Shown here: positions 15,911 through 25,044 of the stretch, in pieces
How the letters are laid out: each line of letters starts with the position of its first letter
Numbering within the stretch: position 1 is the first letter of the stretch
Assembly (NCBI RefSeq): GCF_902830275.1
Contig: NZ_CADESW010000019.1
Span: forward strand, 62,001-126,000
Length of the DNA: 64,000 nucleotides
Source: Burkholderia stagnalis
Lineage (GTDB): Bacteria; Pseudomonadota; Gammaproteobacteria; Burkholderiales; Burkholderiaceae
Reading direction: 5' to 3'
Made by a program: the position numbers and the translations under genes
The notes under the pieces: model-generated
The model's database searches: none
Seen by the model: only the letters and a program-made list of their open reading frames with translations
What the model was told of the DNA's origin: nothing

Positions 15911-17548
15911 TCAAAGAATCACGCGACGGAAGTCGCCCAGAATCGCGGCGAGATACGCATTGAACCGCGCGGCTTCCGCGCCATCGATCACGCGATGGTC
16001 ATACGACAGCGACAGCGGCAGCGTGAGGCGCGGCACGAACTGCTTGCCGTCCCACACCGGCTTCATCTGGCCGCGCGACAGGCCGAGGATCGCCACTTCC
16101 GGCGCGTTGATGATCGGCGTGAAGTTGGTGCCGCCGATCCCGCCGAGCGACGAGATCGAGAAGCAGCCGCCCTGCATCTGGTCCGGCTTCAGCTTGCCTT
16201 CGCGCGCGGCCTTCGACAGGTCGCTCATTTCCTTCGCGATGTCGACGAGGCCCTTCTTGTCCGCATCGCGGATCACCGGCACGACGAGGCCGTTCGGCGT
16301 GTCCGCGGCGAAACCGATGTGGTAGTACTGCTTGAACACCAGGTTATCGCCGTCGAGGCTCGCGTTGAAGGTCGGGAACTTCTTCAGCGCCGACACGACC
16401 GCCTTGATCACGAACGCGAGCATCGTGAACTTCACGCCCGCCTTCTCGTGCTCCTTGTTCAGTTGCACGCGCAGCGCTTCGAGCTCGGTGATGTCCGCTT
16501 CGTCGTTGTTCGTGACGTGCGGGATCATCACCCAGTTGCGATGCAGGTTCGCGCCCGAGATCTTCTTGATCCGCGACAGCGGCTTCGCCTCGAACGGGCC
16601 GAACTTCGCGAAATCGACCTTCGGCCACGGCAGCAGGTTCAGCTCGCCGCCGCCGGCCGGCGCGGCTGCTGCAGCCGGCGCCGCACGCTGGCCCGTCATC
16701 ACGCCCTTCACGAAGCTCGTGACGTCTTCCTTCGTGATGCGGCCCTTCGGGCCGCTGCCGCCGACGCGCGACACGTCGACGCCGAGCTCGCGCGCGAACT
16801 TGCGCACGGACGGCGATGCGTGGCTCGCGCGGTATTCGCCGGACGGCGCGGCAGCAGGTGCTGCGACCGGAGCCGGCGCTGCCTGCGGCGCGGGCGCCGC
16901 GGCGGCCGGGGCCGGAGCGGCAGCGGGCGCCGGTGCGCTGGCCTGCGGCGCGGCGGCTGCAGGTGCACCAGCAGCTTCGAGCAGCACGATCAGCGTCCCT
17001 TCGGACACGGCATCACCGACCTTCACCTTGATGTCCTTCACGACGCCGGCGGCCGGGCTCGGCACGTCCATCGTCGCCTTGTCCGACTCGAGCGTGACAA
17101 GCGACTGTTCCTTCTCGACCGTGTCGCCGACCTTCACGCCGATCTCGATCACCGGCACGTCCTTGTAGTCGCCGATGTCAGGCACCTTCACCTCGAGCGT
17201 GCCGCCGCCGGCTGCCGCGGGCGCCGCGGCCGGAGCCGGCGCCGCTGCGGGCGCAGCCGCCGCCGGTGCGGCGGCAGGCGCGGCCGCGCCGTTCGGCTGC
17301 GCCGCGGCGCCGCCTTCGAGCAGGATGATCAGCGTGCCTTCCGACACCGAGTCGCCGACCTTGACCTTCACTTCCTTGACCGTGCCGCCCGACGGGCTCG
17401 GCACGTCCATCGTCGCCTTGTCCGATTCGAGCGTGACGAGCGACTGCTCGGGCTCGACCGTGTCGCCCGCCTTCACGAGCACTTCGATGACGGGCACGTC
17501 CTTGTAATCGCCGATATCCGGCACCTTCACTTCGATCGCTTGACTCAT
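15911..17548 (-). CDS. aceF: Dihydrolipoamide acetyltransferase (E2 of pyruvate dehydrogenase)
   Basis: A 545-residue E2 core subunit. It has two lipoyl domains (each with ESDKATMDVPSP; about residues 1-80 and 120-200), separated and followed by Ala/Pro linkers. A subunit-binding domain (SPSVRKFARELGVDVSRV, about 245-280) and the acyltransferase domain with HRVIDGAEAA (catalytic His and Asp) come next. It moves the acetyl group from lipoate to CoA. Start MSQAIEVKVPDIGDYKDV at 17548 is the family start. It lies 70 bp after aceE. Confidence 0.97.
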   Translation of the reverse strand: MSQAIEVKVPDIGDYKDVPVIEVLVKAGDTVEPEQSLVTLESDKATMDVPSPSGGTVKEVKVKVGDSVSEGTLIILLEGGAAAQPNGAAAPAAAPAAAAPAAAPAPAAAPAAAGGGTLEVKVPDIGDYKDVPVIEIGVKVGDTVEKEQSLVTLESDKATMDVPSPAAGVVKDIKVKVGDAVSEGTLIVLLEAAGAPAAAAPQASAPAPAAAPAPAAAAPAPQAAPAPVAAPAAAPSGEYRASHASPSVRKFARELGVDVSRVGGSGPKGRITKEDVTSFVKGVMTGQRAAPAAAAAPAGGGELNLLPWPKVDFAKFGPFEAKPLSRIKKISGANLHRNWVMIPHVTNNDEADITELEALRVQLNKEHEKAGVKFTMLAFVIKAVVSALKKFPTFNASLDGDNLVFKQYYHIGFAADTPNGLVVPVIRDADKKGLVDIAKEMSDLSKAAREGKLKPDQMQGGCFSISSLGGIGGTNFTPIINAPEVAILGLSRGQMKPVWDGKQFVPRLTLPLSLSYDHRVIDGAEAARFNAYLAAILGDFRRVIL

Positions 17549-17618
17549 CTTTTTGTGTCTCCAAAGCCGCGCGCGCCCCTCCCGGAGGCGGCGCGCGGCA
17601 TCACACGGCGCGTGTGCG

Positions 17619-20315
17619 TTAAACCGTCATCGGGTTGGGCTTGGACGGATCGAGGTTGTACTTGGCGATCGCGTCGGCGACGACCTTGCGCTCGATCGTG
17701 CCTTCGTCCGCGAGCGCGTTGAGCGCCGCGACCGTGACCCAATAGCGGTCGACCTCGAAGAAGTGACGCAGGTTCTCGCGGGTGTCCGAGCGGCCGTAGC
17801 CGTCGGTGCCCAGCACGACGAAGCGGCGATCGATCTGGCCGCGGATCTGGTCGACCAGCGCGCGCACGTAGTCGGTCGATGCGATGACCGGGCCCTGCGT
17901 GTCCTTCAGGCACTTCTGCACGTGCGACAGGCGGCGCTCCTCGGTCGGATGGAGCAGGTTCCAGCGCTCGACCTGATGGCCTTCGCGCGCGAGCTCGGTG
18001 AAGCTCGGCACGCTCCACAGGTCGGCGGCGACGCCCCAGTCGTTCTTCAGCAGGTCGGCGGCGGCGATCACTTCGTTGAAGATCGTGCCCGCGCCCAGCA
18101 GCTGCACGCGCGGCGCCTTCTTGTCGGCGTCGGCCTTCTTGAACGCGTACATGCCCTTGATGATGTCGGCCGCCACGTGCTCGCCCTGCGGAATCGCCGG
18201 GTGCTCGTAGTTCTCGTTCATCACCGTGATGTAGTAGTACACGTCTTCCTGGTCCTGCACCATGCGGCGCAGGCCGTCCTGGATGATGACCGCGAGTTCG
18301 TAGCCGAAGGTCGGGTCGTAGCTCACGCAGTTCGGCACCGATGCCGCCCACAGGAGCGAGTGGCCGTCTTCGTGCTGCAGGCCTTCGCCGTTCAGCGTCG
18401 TGCGGCCCGCGGTGCCGCCCAGCAGGAAGCCGCGCGAGCGCATGTCGCCCGCGGCCCATGCCAGATCGCCGATGCGCTGGAAGCCGAACATCGAGTAGAA
18501 GATGTAGAACGGCACCATGATCTCGCCGTGCGTCGAGTACGACGTCGCCGCCGCGATCCAGTCGCACATGCCGCCCGCTTCGTTGATGCCTTCCTGCAGG
18601 ATCTGGCCGGTTTCCGATTCCTTGTAGAACATCAGCTGGTCGGAATCTTCCGGCACGTACTTCTGGCCCTGCTGGTTCCAGATGCCGATCTGGCGGAACA
18701 GGCCTTCCATGCCGAACGTGCGCGACTCGTCCGGGACGATCGGCACGACGCGCTTGCCGAGCGCCTTGTCCTTCAGCAGGATGTTCAGGATTCGCACGAA
18801 CGCCATCGTCGTCGAGATCTCGCGGCCTTCGCCCGTGCCCTTCAGGAGCGGCTCGAACGCGTCGAGCGCCGGCACCGGCAGCGACGTCGCCTTCTCGCGG
18901 CGCTGCGGCAGGTAGCCGCCGAGGTCCATGCGCTGCTTGCGCATGTATTCGAGCTCCTTCGAGCCTTCCTCGAACTTGATGTACGGCACGTCGGCGATCT
19001 GCTCGTCGGTGATCGGCAGGCGGAACTGGTCGCGGAACTTCTTCAGTTGCTCGACCGGCAGCTTCTTCTGCTGGTGCGTGATGTTCATCGCCTGGCCCGA
19101 CTCGCCCATCCCGTAGCCCTTGATGGTCTTCGCGAGAATGACGGTCGGCGCGCCCTGCGAGTTGCTGGCTTCGTGGAATGCCGCGTAGATCTTGTGCGGA
19201 TCGTGGCCGCCGCGGTTCAGCGCCCAGATGTCGTCGTCGGACCAGTCGGCGACCAGCGCCTTCAGTTCCGGCGTGTTGAAGAAGTGCTCACGGACGAACG
19301 CGCCCGATTCCGACTTGTAGGTCTGGTACTCGCCGTCGACGACTTCCATCATGCGGCGCATCAGCACGCCCGTCTTGTCGCGCGCGAACAGCGCATCCCA
19401 GCGGCTGCCCCAGATCACCTTGATCACGTTCCAGCCGGCGCCGCGGAATTCCGATTCCAGTTCCTGGATGATCTTGCCGTTGCCGCGCACCGGGCCGTCC
19501 AGACGCTGCAGGTTGCAGTTGATCACGAACACGAGGTTGTCGAGCTTCTCGCGGCTCGCCATGCCGATCGCGCCGAGCGATTCCGGCTCGTCCGTCTCGC
19601 CGTCGCCGAGGAACGCCCACACCTTGCGGCCGTCCGTCTTCGCGATGCCGCGCGCCTGCAGGTACTTCATGAAGCGCGCCTGGTAGATCGCCATGATCGG
19701 GCCGAGGCCCATCGACACGGTCGGGAACTGCCAGAAGTCCGGCATCAGCCACGGGTGCGGATACGACGAGATGCCGTTGCCGCCGACTTCCTGGCGGAAG
19801 TTGTCGAGCTGCTCTTCCTTCAGGCGGCCGAGCAGGAACGCGCGCGAGTACACGCCCGGCGACGAGTGGCCCTGCACGAACACGAGATCGCCGCCGTGGT
19901 TCTCGGACGGCGCGTGCCAGAAATGGTTGTAGCCGACGTCATAGAGCGTCGCGGCCGACGCGAACGACGCGATGTGGCCGCCGACGTTGGTGTCCTTGCC
20001 CGCGCGCAGCACCATCGCGAGCGCGTTCCAGCGGGTGTACGAACGGATCTTGTGCTCGATTTCCTGGTCGCCGGGGATCTTCGCCTGCGCGCCGACCGGA
20101 ATCGTGTTGATGTACGGGGTGGTGGCCGAGAACGGCAGGTGCTCGCCGCGCACGCGCGCGAATTCGATCTGCTTCTCGATCAGGTAGTGCGCACGACCGG
20201 TGCCGACGGAGGAGATCACGCCGTCGAGCGCCTCGAGCCATTCGACGGTTTCCTGCGGATCGTCGTCACGCTCGGCGGCGACATACTTCATCACTTCGTT
20301 AGGTACAGCGGACAT
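17619..20315 (-). CDS. aceE: Pyruvate dehydrogenase E1 component, homodimeric
   Basis: An 898-residue ThDP enzyme that decarboxylates pyruvate and acetylates E2 lipoate. The ThDP/Mg motif begins FLGDGETDEPES near residue 230, and the sequence is the single-chain AceE type throughout. I chose MSAVPNEVMKYVA at 20315; the frame is open for 66 more codons but these have no family match. It is the first gene of aceE-aceF-lpdA. On the minus strand TACAAT with a weak -35 lies about 75 bases upstream as a possible promoter. Confidence 0.97.
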   Translation of the reverse strand: MSAVPNEVMKYVAAERDDDPQETVEWLEALDGVISSVGTGRAHYLIEKQIEFARVRGEHLPFSATTPYINTIPVGAQAKIPGDQEIEHKIRSYTRWNALAMVLRAGKDTNVGGHIASFASAATLYDVGYNHFWHAPSENHGGDLVFVQGHSSPGVYSRAFLLGRLKEEQLDNFRQEVGGNGISSYPHPWLMPDFWQFPTVSMGLGPIMAIYQARFMKYLQARGIAKTDGRKVWAFLGDGETDEPESLGAIGMASREKLDNLVFVINCNLQRLDGPVRGNGKIIQELESEFRGAGWNVIKVIWGSRWDALFARDKTGVLMRRMMEVVDGEYQTYKSESGAFVREHFFNTPELKALVADWSDDDIWALNRGGHDPHKIYAAFHEASNSQGAPTVILAKTIKGYGMGESGQAMNITHQQKKLPVEQLKKFRDQFRLPITDEQIADVPYIKFEEGSKELEYMRKQRMDLGGYLPQRREKATSLPVPALDAFEPLLKGTGEGREISTTMAFVRILNILLKDKALGKRVVPIVPDESRTFGMEGLFRQIGIWNQQGQKYVPEDSDQLMFYKESETGQILQEGINEAGGMCDWIAAATSYSTHGEIMVPFYIFYSMFGFQRIGDLAWAAGDMRSRGFLLGGTAGRTTLNGEGLQHEDGHSLLWAASVPNCVSYDPTFGYELAVIIQDGLRRMVQDQEDVYYYITVMNENYEHPAIPQGEHVAADIIKGMYAFKKADADKKAPRVQLLGAGTIFNEVIAAADLLKNDWGVAADLWSVPSFTELAREGHQVERWNLLHPTEERRLSHVQKCLKDTQGPVIASTDYVRALVDQIRGQIDRRFVVLGTDGYGRSDTRENLRHFFEVDRYWVTVAALNALADEGTIERKVVADAIAKYNLDPSKPNPMTV

Positions 20316-20434
20316 TCTCGTCTCCTGGTCCGGAAATGTGAGGATCGCTCTTCGTGCAGACGACGCGACGCGACCGGCTGCGGGCAAGCTCCAGCGGATT
20401 GTAATGAGGCCTCGCGGCGGCGCGCAACAAAATT

Positions 20435-20464
20435 TTCGAATTGTGAGATCTTTTCTCGTAATAC
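20435..20464 (+). promoter_or_regulatory. Possible promoter of the PAS kinase operon
   Basis: TTCGAA (20435-20440), an 18-bp spacer and TAATAC (20459-20464) could drive the kinase genes with a leader of about 118 bases. The predicted start falls on the CTGC-N3-GCAC motif at 20470. A second -10-like TACAAT lies at 20577, only 7 bases before the ATG. Confidence 0.4.
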
Positions 20465-20469
20465 GGAAT

Positions 20470-20484
20470 ATTGCTGCGCTGCAC
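20470..20484 (+). promoter_or_regulatory. Second copy of the phaP start-site motif
   Basis: ATTGCTGCGCTGCAC matches the motif at phaP in 14 of 15 bases and holds the same position relative to a -10-like element. Confidence 0.35.
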
Positions 20485-20588
20485 CCTTGCTGCGGGGCTC
20501 CCGGGCGCGTCACCGCGCGGTAAATCCGTTTCGGTTCAACATATCCGGTATAGGTTTTCCATCAATAGTGCTGCGCTACAATCCTCGC

Positions 20589-23105
20589 ATGTTGACCGAC
20601 CGGCTTTTCGCACGCTCGGCGCGACCGTCGGGCCCGCCGGCGGAATCGCAGCCGTCCCGTTGGCACCACGGACCGTGGTGGTCCAATTCCTATTTGCTCA
20701 CGCCGCTCCTGTCGATCCTCGTCTTCCTCGTGGTGATGAGCCTGATCCTGTGGAGCCTCAACCGCCGCGAGCAGCAGCAGCAGGAAGACACGCTGTTCCG
20801 CAACGTCGCGTGGGCGCAGCAGCAGATCCGCCTGTCGATGACCGGCGCGCAGGAACAGCTCCAGGCACTGTCGCGCGATCTCGCGTCCGGCCGTCTCGAC
20901 CAGAACGGCTTCCAGATGGCGGTCGCGGATGTGATGCAGACGCATCCCGAGATCCTCTATCTCAACTGGTACACGTCGCCCGGCACGCAGCGCTGGCCGG
21001 CCGTGCATCCGCCGCTGCTCGGCCAGCGGCTCGCGCGGCCCGGCGACGCGCAGATGCAGGACGCGGTGCGTGGCGCGTACGACGAGGCGCGCAACTCGCG
21101 CCGCCAGGCGTACGCCCCGATCGTCTACGACGACTTCGGCAACGGCTACATCACGCTGCAGACGCCCGTGATGCGCGGCGACCGCGAATACCTCGGCTCG
21201 CTCGCCGCCGTGTTCTCGGTCGAAGGGATCCTGAAGCACGACATCCCGCAGGAACTGTCGTCGAAATACAAGATCTCGATCACCGACGCGAACAACCGCG
21301 AGCTGTCGTCGACGTCGTCGCGCCCGCGCCTGCCGCGCGACTCGCACTACGACCTGCCGCTCGACCCGCCCGGCCAGGGCCTGACCGTGCGCGTCTACGC
21401 GTTCCCGCAGCTCACCAACCTCACCAACAATACGCTCGTCTGGCTCGTCGCGGGGCTGTCGTGCTTCGTGCTGTGGAGCCTCTGGAGCCTGTGGAAGCAC
21501 ACGCGCCAGCGCTTCGAGGCGCAGCAGGCGCTGTACGCGGAGGCGTTCTTCCGCCGCGCGATGGAGAATTCGGTGCTGATCGGCATGCGCGTGCTCGACA
21601 TGCACGGCCGCATCACGCACGTGAACCCGGCGTTCTGCCGGATGACCGGCTGGGACGAGAGCGACCTCGTCGGCAAGGTCGCGCCGTTCCCGTACTGGCC
21701 GCGCGACTCCTACCCCGAGATGCAGCGCCAGCTCGACATGACGCTGCGCGGCAAGGCGCCGAGCTCGGGCTTCGAGCTGCGCGTGCGGCGCAAGAACGGC
21801 ACGCTGTTCCATGCGCGGCTGTACGTGTCGCCGCTGATCGACAGCGCCGGCCGCCAGACCGGCTGGATGTCGTCGATGACCGACATCACCGAGCCGAAGC
21901 GCGCGCGCGAGGAGCTCGCCGCCGCGCACGAGCGCTTCACCACGGTGCTCGAGAGCCTCGACGCCGCGGTATCGGTGCTCGCCGCCGACGAAGCCGAGCT
22001 GCTGTTCGCGAACCGCTACTACCGCCATCTGTTCGGCATCCGCCCGGACGGCCACCTCGAGCTGTCGGGCGGCGGCTTCGACCGCGCGCAGGCGTCGTCC
22101 GACTCGATCGACATGGTCGACACGTTCGCGGGCCTGCCCGCCGCCGCGCTGACGGGCAGCACCGCGGACGCGCAGGAAGTCTACGTCGAGAGCATCCAGA
22201 AGTGGTTCGAGGTGCGCCGCCAGTACATCCAGTGGGTCGACGGCCACCTTGCGCAGATGCAGATCGCGACCGACATCACGACCCGCAAGAAGGCGCAGGA
22301 ACTCGCACACCAGCAGGAAGAGAAGCTGCAGTTCACGAGCCGATTGATGACGATGGGCGAAATGGCGTCGTCGATTGCTCACGAATTGAACCAGCCGCTC
22401 GCCGCGATCAACAACTACTGCTCGGGCACGCTTGCAATGGTCAAGAGCGGCCGCGCGACCAACGAAATGCTGGCGCCCGCGCTGGAGAAAACCGCGCAGC
22501 AGGCGCTGCGCGCCGGGATGATCGTCAAGCGGATCCGCGAATTCGTGAAGCGCAGCGAACCGAAGCGCCAGCCGGCGCGGGTCGCGGACATCGTCGCGGA
22601 CGCGGTCGGGCTCGCCGAAATCGAGGCCAGGAAGCGCAGGATCCGGATCGTCACGGAAATCCTCGCAAGAATGCCTATTATTTATGTCGACCCCGTGCTG
22701 ATCGAGCAGGTGCTCGTGAACCTGATGAAGAACGCGGCCGAAGCGATGGCCGACGTGAAGCCGGCATCGGCCGACGGCGTGATCCGCGTCATCGCCGATC
22801 TGGAGGCGGGCTTCGTCGACATCCGCGTGATCGACCAGGGTCCGGGCGTCGACGAAGCGACCGCCGAACGCCTGTTCGAGCCGTTCTACAGCACCAAGTC
22901 CGACGGAATGGGCATGGGGTTGAACATTTGCCGCTCGATCATCGAATCGCATCGCGGGCGTCTGTGGGTGGTCAACAACGTCGAGGCGGATGGCCGCATC
23001 TCCGGCGCGACGTTCCACTGCAGCCTGCCCATTGGGGAACCCGCTGATCTCGCCCGAGGGGGGGCAGAGGCATCGGCATCACACACCGTTACGGGAGAAC
23101 TATGA
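20589..23105 (+). CDS. Membrane PAS-domain sensor histidine kinase (FixL-like)
   Basis: An 838-residue kinase. Two membrane helices (about residues 38-60 and 278-298) enclose a periplasmic sensor region of roughly 215 residues. Two PAS-like domains follow (about 315-440 and 450-570), then the dimerisation domain with phospho-acceptor His598 (IAHELNQPLAAINNYCSG) and an ATPase domain with N, G1 (DQGPGV) and G2 boxes. It overlaps the response regulator by 4 bp (ATGA), so they form a pair. FixLJ systems of this kind are reported in the B. cepacia complex as sites of adaptive mutation. I cannot recognise the haem-binding histidine of rhizobial FixL, so oxygen sensing is unproven. The start has no clear ribosome site. 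Confidence 0.88.
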   Translation: MLTDRLFARSARPSGPPAESQPSRWHHGPWWSNSYLLTPLLSILVFLVVMSLILWSLNRREQQQQEDTLFRNVAWAQQQIRLSMTGAQEQLQALSRDLASGRLDQNGFQMAVADVMQTHPEILYLNWYTSPGTQRWPAVHPPLLGQRLARPGDAQMQDAVRGAYDEARNSRRQAYAPIVYDDFGNGYITLQTPVMRGDREYLGSLAAVFSVEGILKHDIPQELSSKYKISITDANNRELSSTSSRPRLPRDSHYDLPLDPPGQGLTVRVYAFPQLTNLTNNTLVWLVAGLSCFVLWSLWSLWKHTRQRFEAQQALYAEAFFRRAMENSVLIGMRVLDMHGRITHVNPAFCRMTGWDESDLVGKVAPFPYWPRDSYPEMQRQLDMTLRGKAPSSGFELRVRRKNGTLFHARLYVSPLIDSAGRQTGWMSSMTDITEPKRAREELAAAHERFTTVLESLDAAVSVLAADEAELLFANRYYRHLFGIRPDGHLELSGGGFDRAQASSDSIDMVDTFAGLPAAALTGSTADAQEVYVESIQKWFEVRRQYIQWVDGHLAQMQIATDITTRKKAQELAHQQEEKLQFTSRLMTMGEMASSIAHELNQPLAAINNYCSGTLAMVKSGRATNEMLAPALEKTAQQALRAGMIVKRIREFVKRSEPKRQPARVADIVADAVGLAEIEARKRRIRIVTEILARMPIIYVDPVLIEQVLVNLMKNAAEAMADVKPASADGVIRVIADLEAGFVDIRVIDQGPGVDEATAERLFEPFYSTKSDGMGMGLNICRSIIESHRGRLWVVNNVEADGRISGATFHCSLPIGEPADLARGGAEASASHTVTGEL

Positions 23106-23740
23106 ATAGCCCTGTCACCACCACTCAGGAAACCGTCTTTGTCGTTGACGATGACGAGGCCGTGCGCGACTCGCTGCGCTGGCTGCTGGAGGCGAACGGC
23201 TATCGCGTGCAATGCTTCTCGAGCGCCGAGCAGTTCCTCGATGCGTACCAGCCGGCGCAGCAGGCCGGCCAGATCGCGTGCCTGATCCTCGACGTCCGGA
23301 TGTCCGGGATGAGCGGCCTCGAACTGCAGGAACGCCTGATCGCCGACAACGCCGCGCTGCCGATCATCTTCGTCACCGGTCACGGCGACGTGCCGATGGC
23401 CGTGTCGACGATGAAAAAGGGTGCGATGGACTTTATCGAGAAGCCGTTCGACGAGGCGGAGTTGCGCAAGCTCGTCGAGCGGATGCTCGACAAGGCCCGA
23501 AGCGAGAGCAAGAGCGTCCTCGAACAGCGCGCCGCGAGCGAGCGCCTGTCGAAGCTGACCGCGCGCGAGCAGCAGGTGCTCGAGCGCATCATCGCCGGCC
23601 GCCTGAACAAGCAGATCGCCGACGATCTCGGCATCAGCATCAAGACGGTCGAGGCGCACCGCGCGAACATCATGGAAAAGCTCAACGTCAACACGGTGGC
23701 CGACCTGCTGCGCCTCGCGCTGTCGAAGAAGCAGGCGTAA
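23102..23740 (+). CDS. FixJ-type response regulator (receiver plus LuxR HTH)
   Basis: A 212-residue regulator. The receiver domain (about residues 10-125) has the acidic pocket VDDDE, phospho-acceptor Asp64 (ILDVRMSG) and the conserved Lys in IEKPF. The C-terminal LuxR/FixJ helix-turn-helix (about 142-205) contains LTAREQQVLERIIAG and TVEAHRANIMEKL. It is translationally coupled to the kinase. Its target genes cannot be read from here. Confidence 0.93.
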   Translation: MNSPVTTTQETVFVVDDDEAVRDSLRWLLEANGYRVQCFSSAEQFLDAYQPAQQAGQIACLILDVRMSGMSGLELQERLIADNAALPIIFVTGHGDVPMAVSTMKKGAMDFIEKPFDEAELRKLVERMLDKARSESKSVLEQRAASERLSKLTAREQQVLERIIAGRLNKQIADDLGISIKTVEAHRANIMEKLNVNTVADLLRLALSKKQA

Positions 23741-23897
23741 GCGCCCGCGCGGCCCGGTAAACCTGCCGGGCCCGTGCCCCGCCCCACCCCGCGCGACGCG
23801 GGCGCGGGGCGGCCCGTCTCGGTCGTGGCCGGCACGCCGCCGGCCGCGCCGATGACGCTTCCCGCGCATTCGCTGTCGGACGACGGCAGGCGGACGG

Positions 23898-23925
23898 TAT
23901 AATTCCGTGCTTTGCTGCGGCGCAC
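23898..23925 (+). promoter_or_regulatory. Predicted folD -10 element followed by the TGC-rich motif
   Basis: A perfect TATAAT (23898-23903), with no good -35, is followed by TTTGCTGCGGCGCAC (23911-23925). The latter matches the phaP start-site motif in 12 of 15 bases and keeps CTGC-N3-GCAC. The folD ATG is about 65 bases downstream of the predicted start. Confidence 0.45.
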
Positions 23926-23974
23926 CCCACGCGCCGCACGCCCGCATTCCAACTTCCCGGCAAAACCCACCACC

Positions 23975-24832
<858 letters not shown>

Positions 24833-24855
24833 CCCCACGCATTCCGCTGTCTCCC

Positions 24856-24879
24856 GCCGGCGCGCCCAGCCGCGCCGGC
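24856..24879 (+). terminator. GC-rich hairpin after folD, no T-run
   Basis: GCCGGCGCG (24856-24864) and CGCGCCGGC (24871-24879) pair perfectly. There is no U-tract, so termination would need Rho or it may only stabilise the mRNA end. Confidence 0.35.
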
Positions 24880-25044
24880 GCTCTCCCAAGCCGCCCGCCC
24901 GGCGCGCGCCCGACCCCGCGTCAATCAAGCCGTTAGAAACTATCGATTGGAAAGCGCGCGTTGCGCCCCAATAATGTCGATATCGGGCGCTGCCGCGCCC
25001 TGCCCCCATCATCCCGGTACATCCGGCAACAGACAGGGAGTCTT

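Noticed and set aside
17553..20588. A stop-free plus-strand frame of about 3 kb opposite aceE, continuous with the PAS kinase frame
   Set aside because: It is the antisense of a GC-rich gene with strong codon bias, which removes stops. The product is Arg/His/Ala-rich with no domains, and the kinase starts at 20589.
23760..23815. A CRISPR-like or tandem GC repeat after the response regulator
   Set aside because: It is just C/G-rich low complexity; there is no repeat-spacer order.
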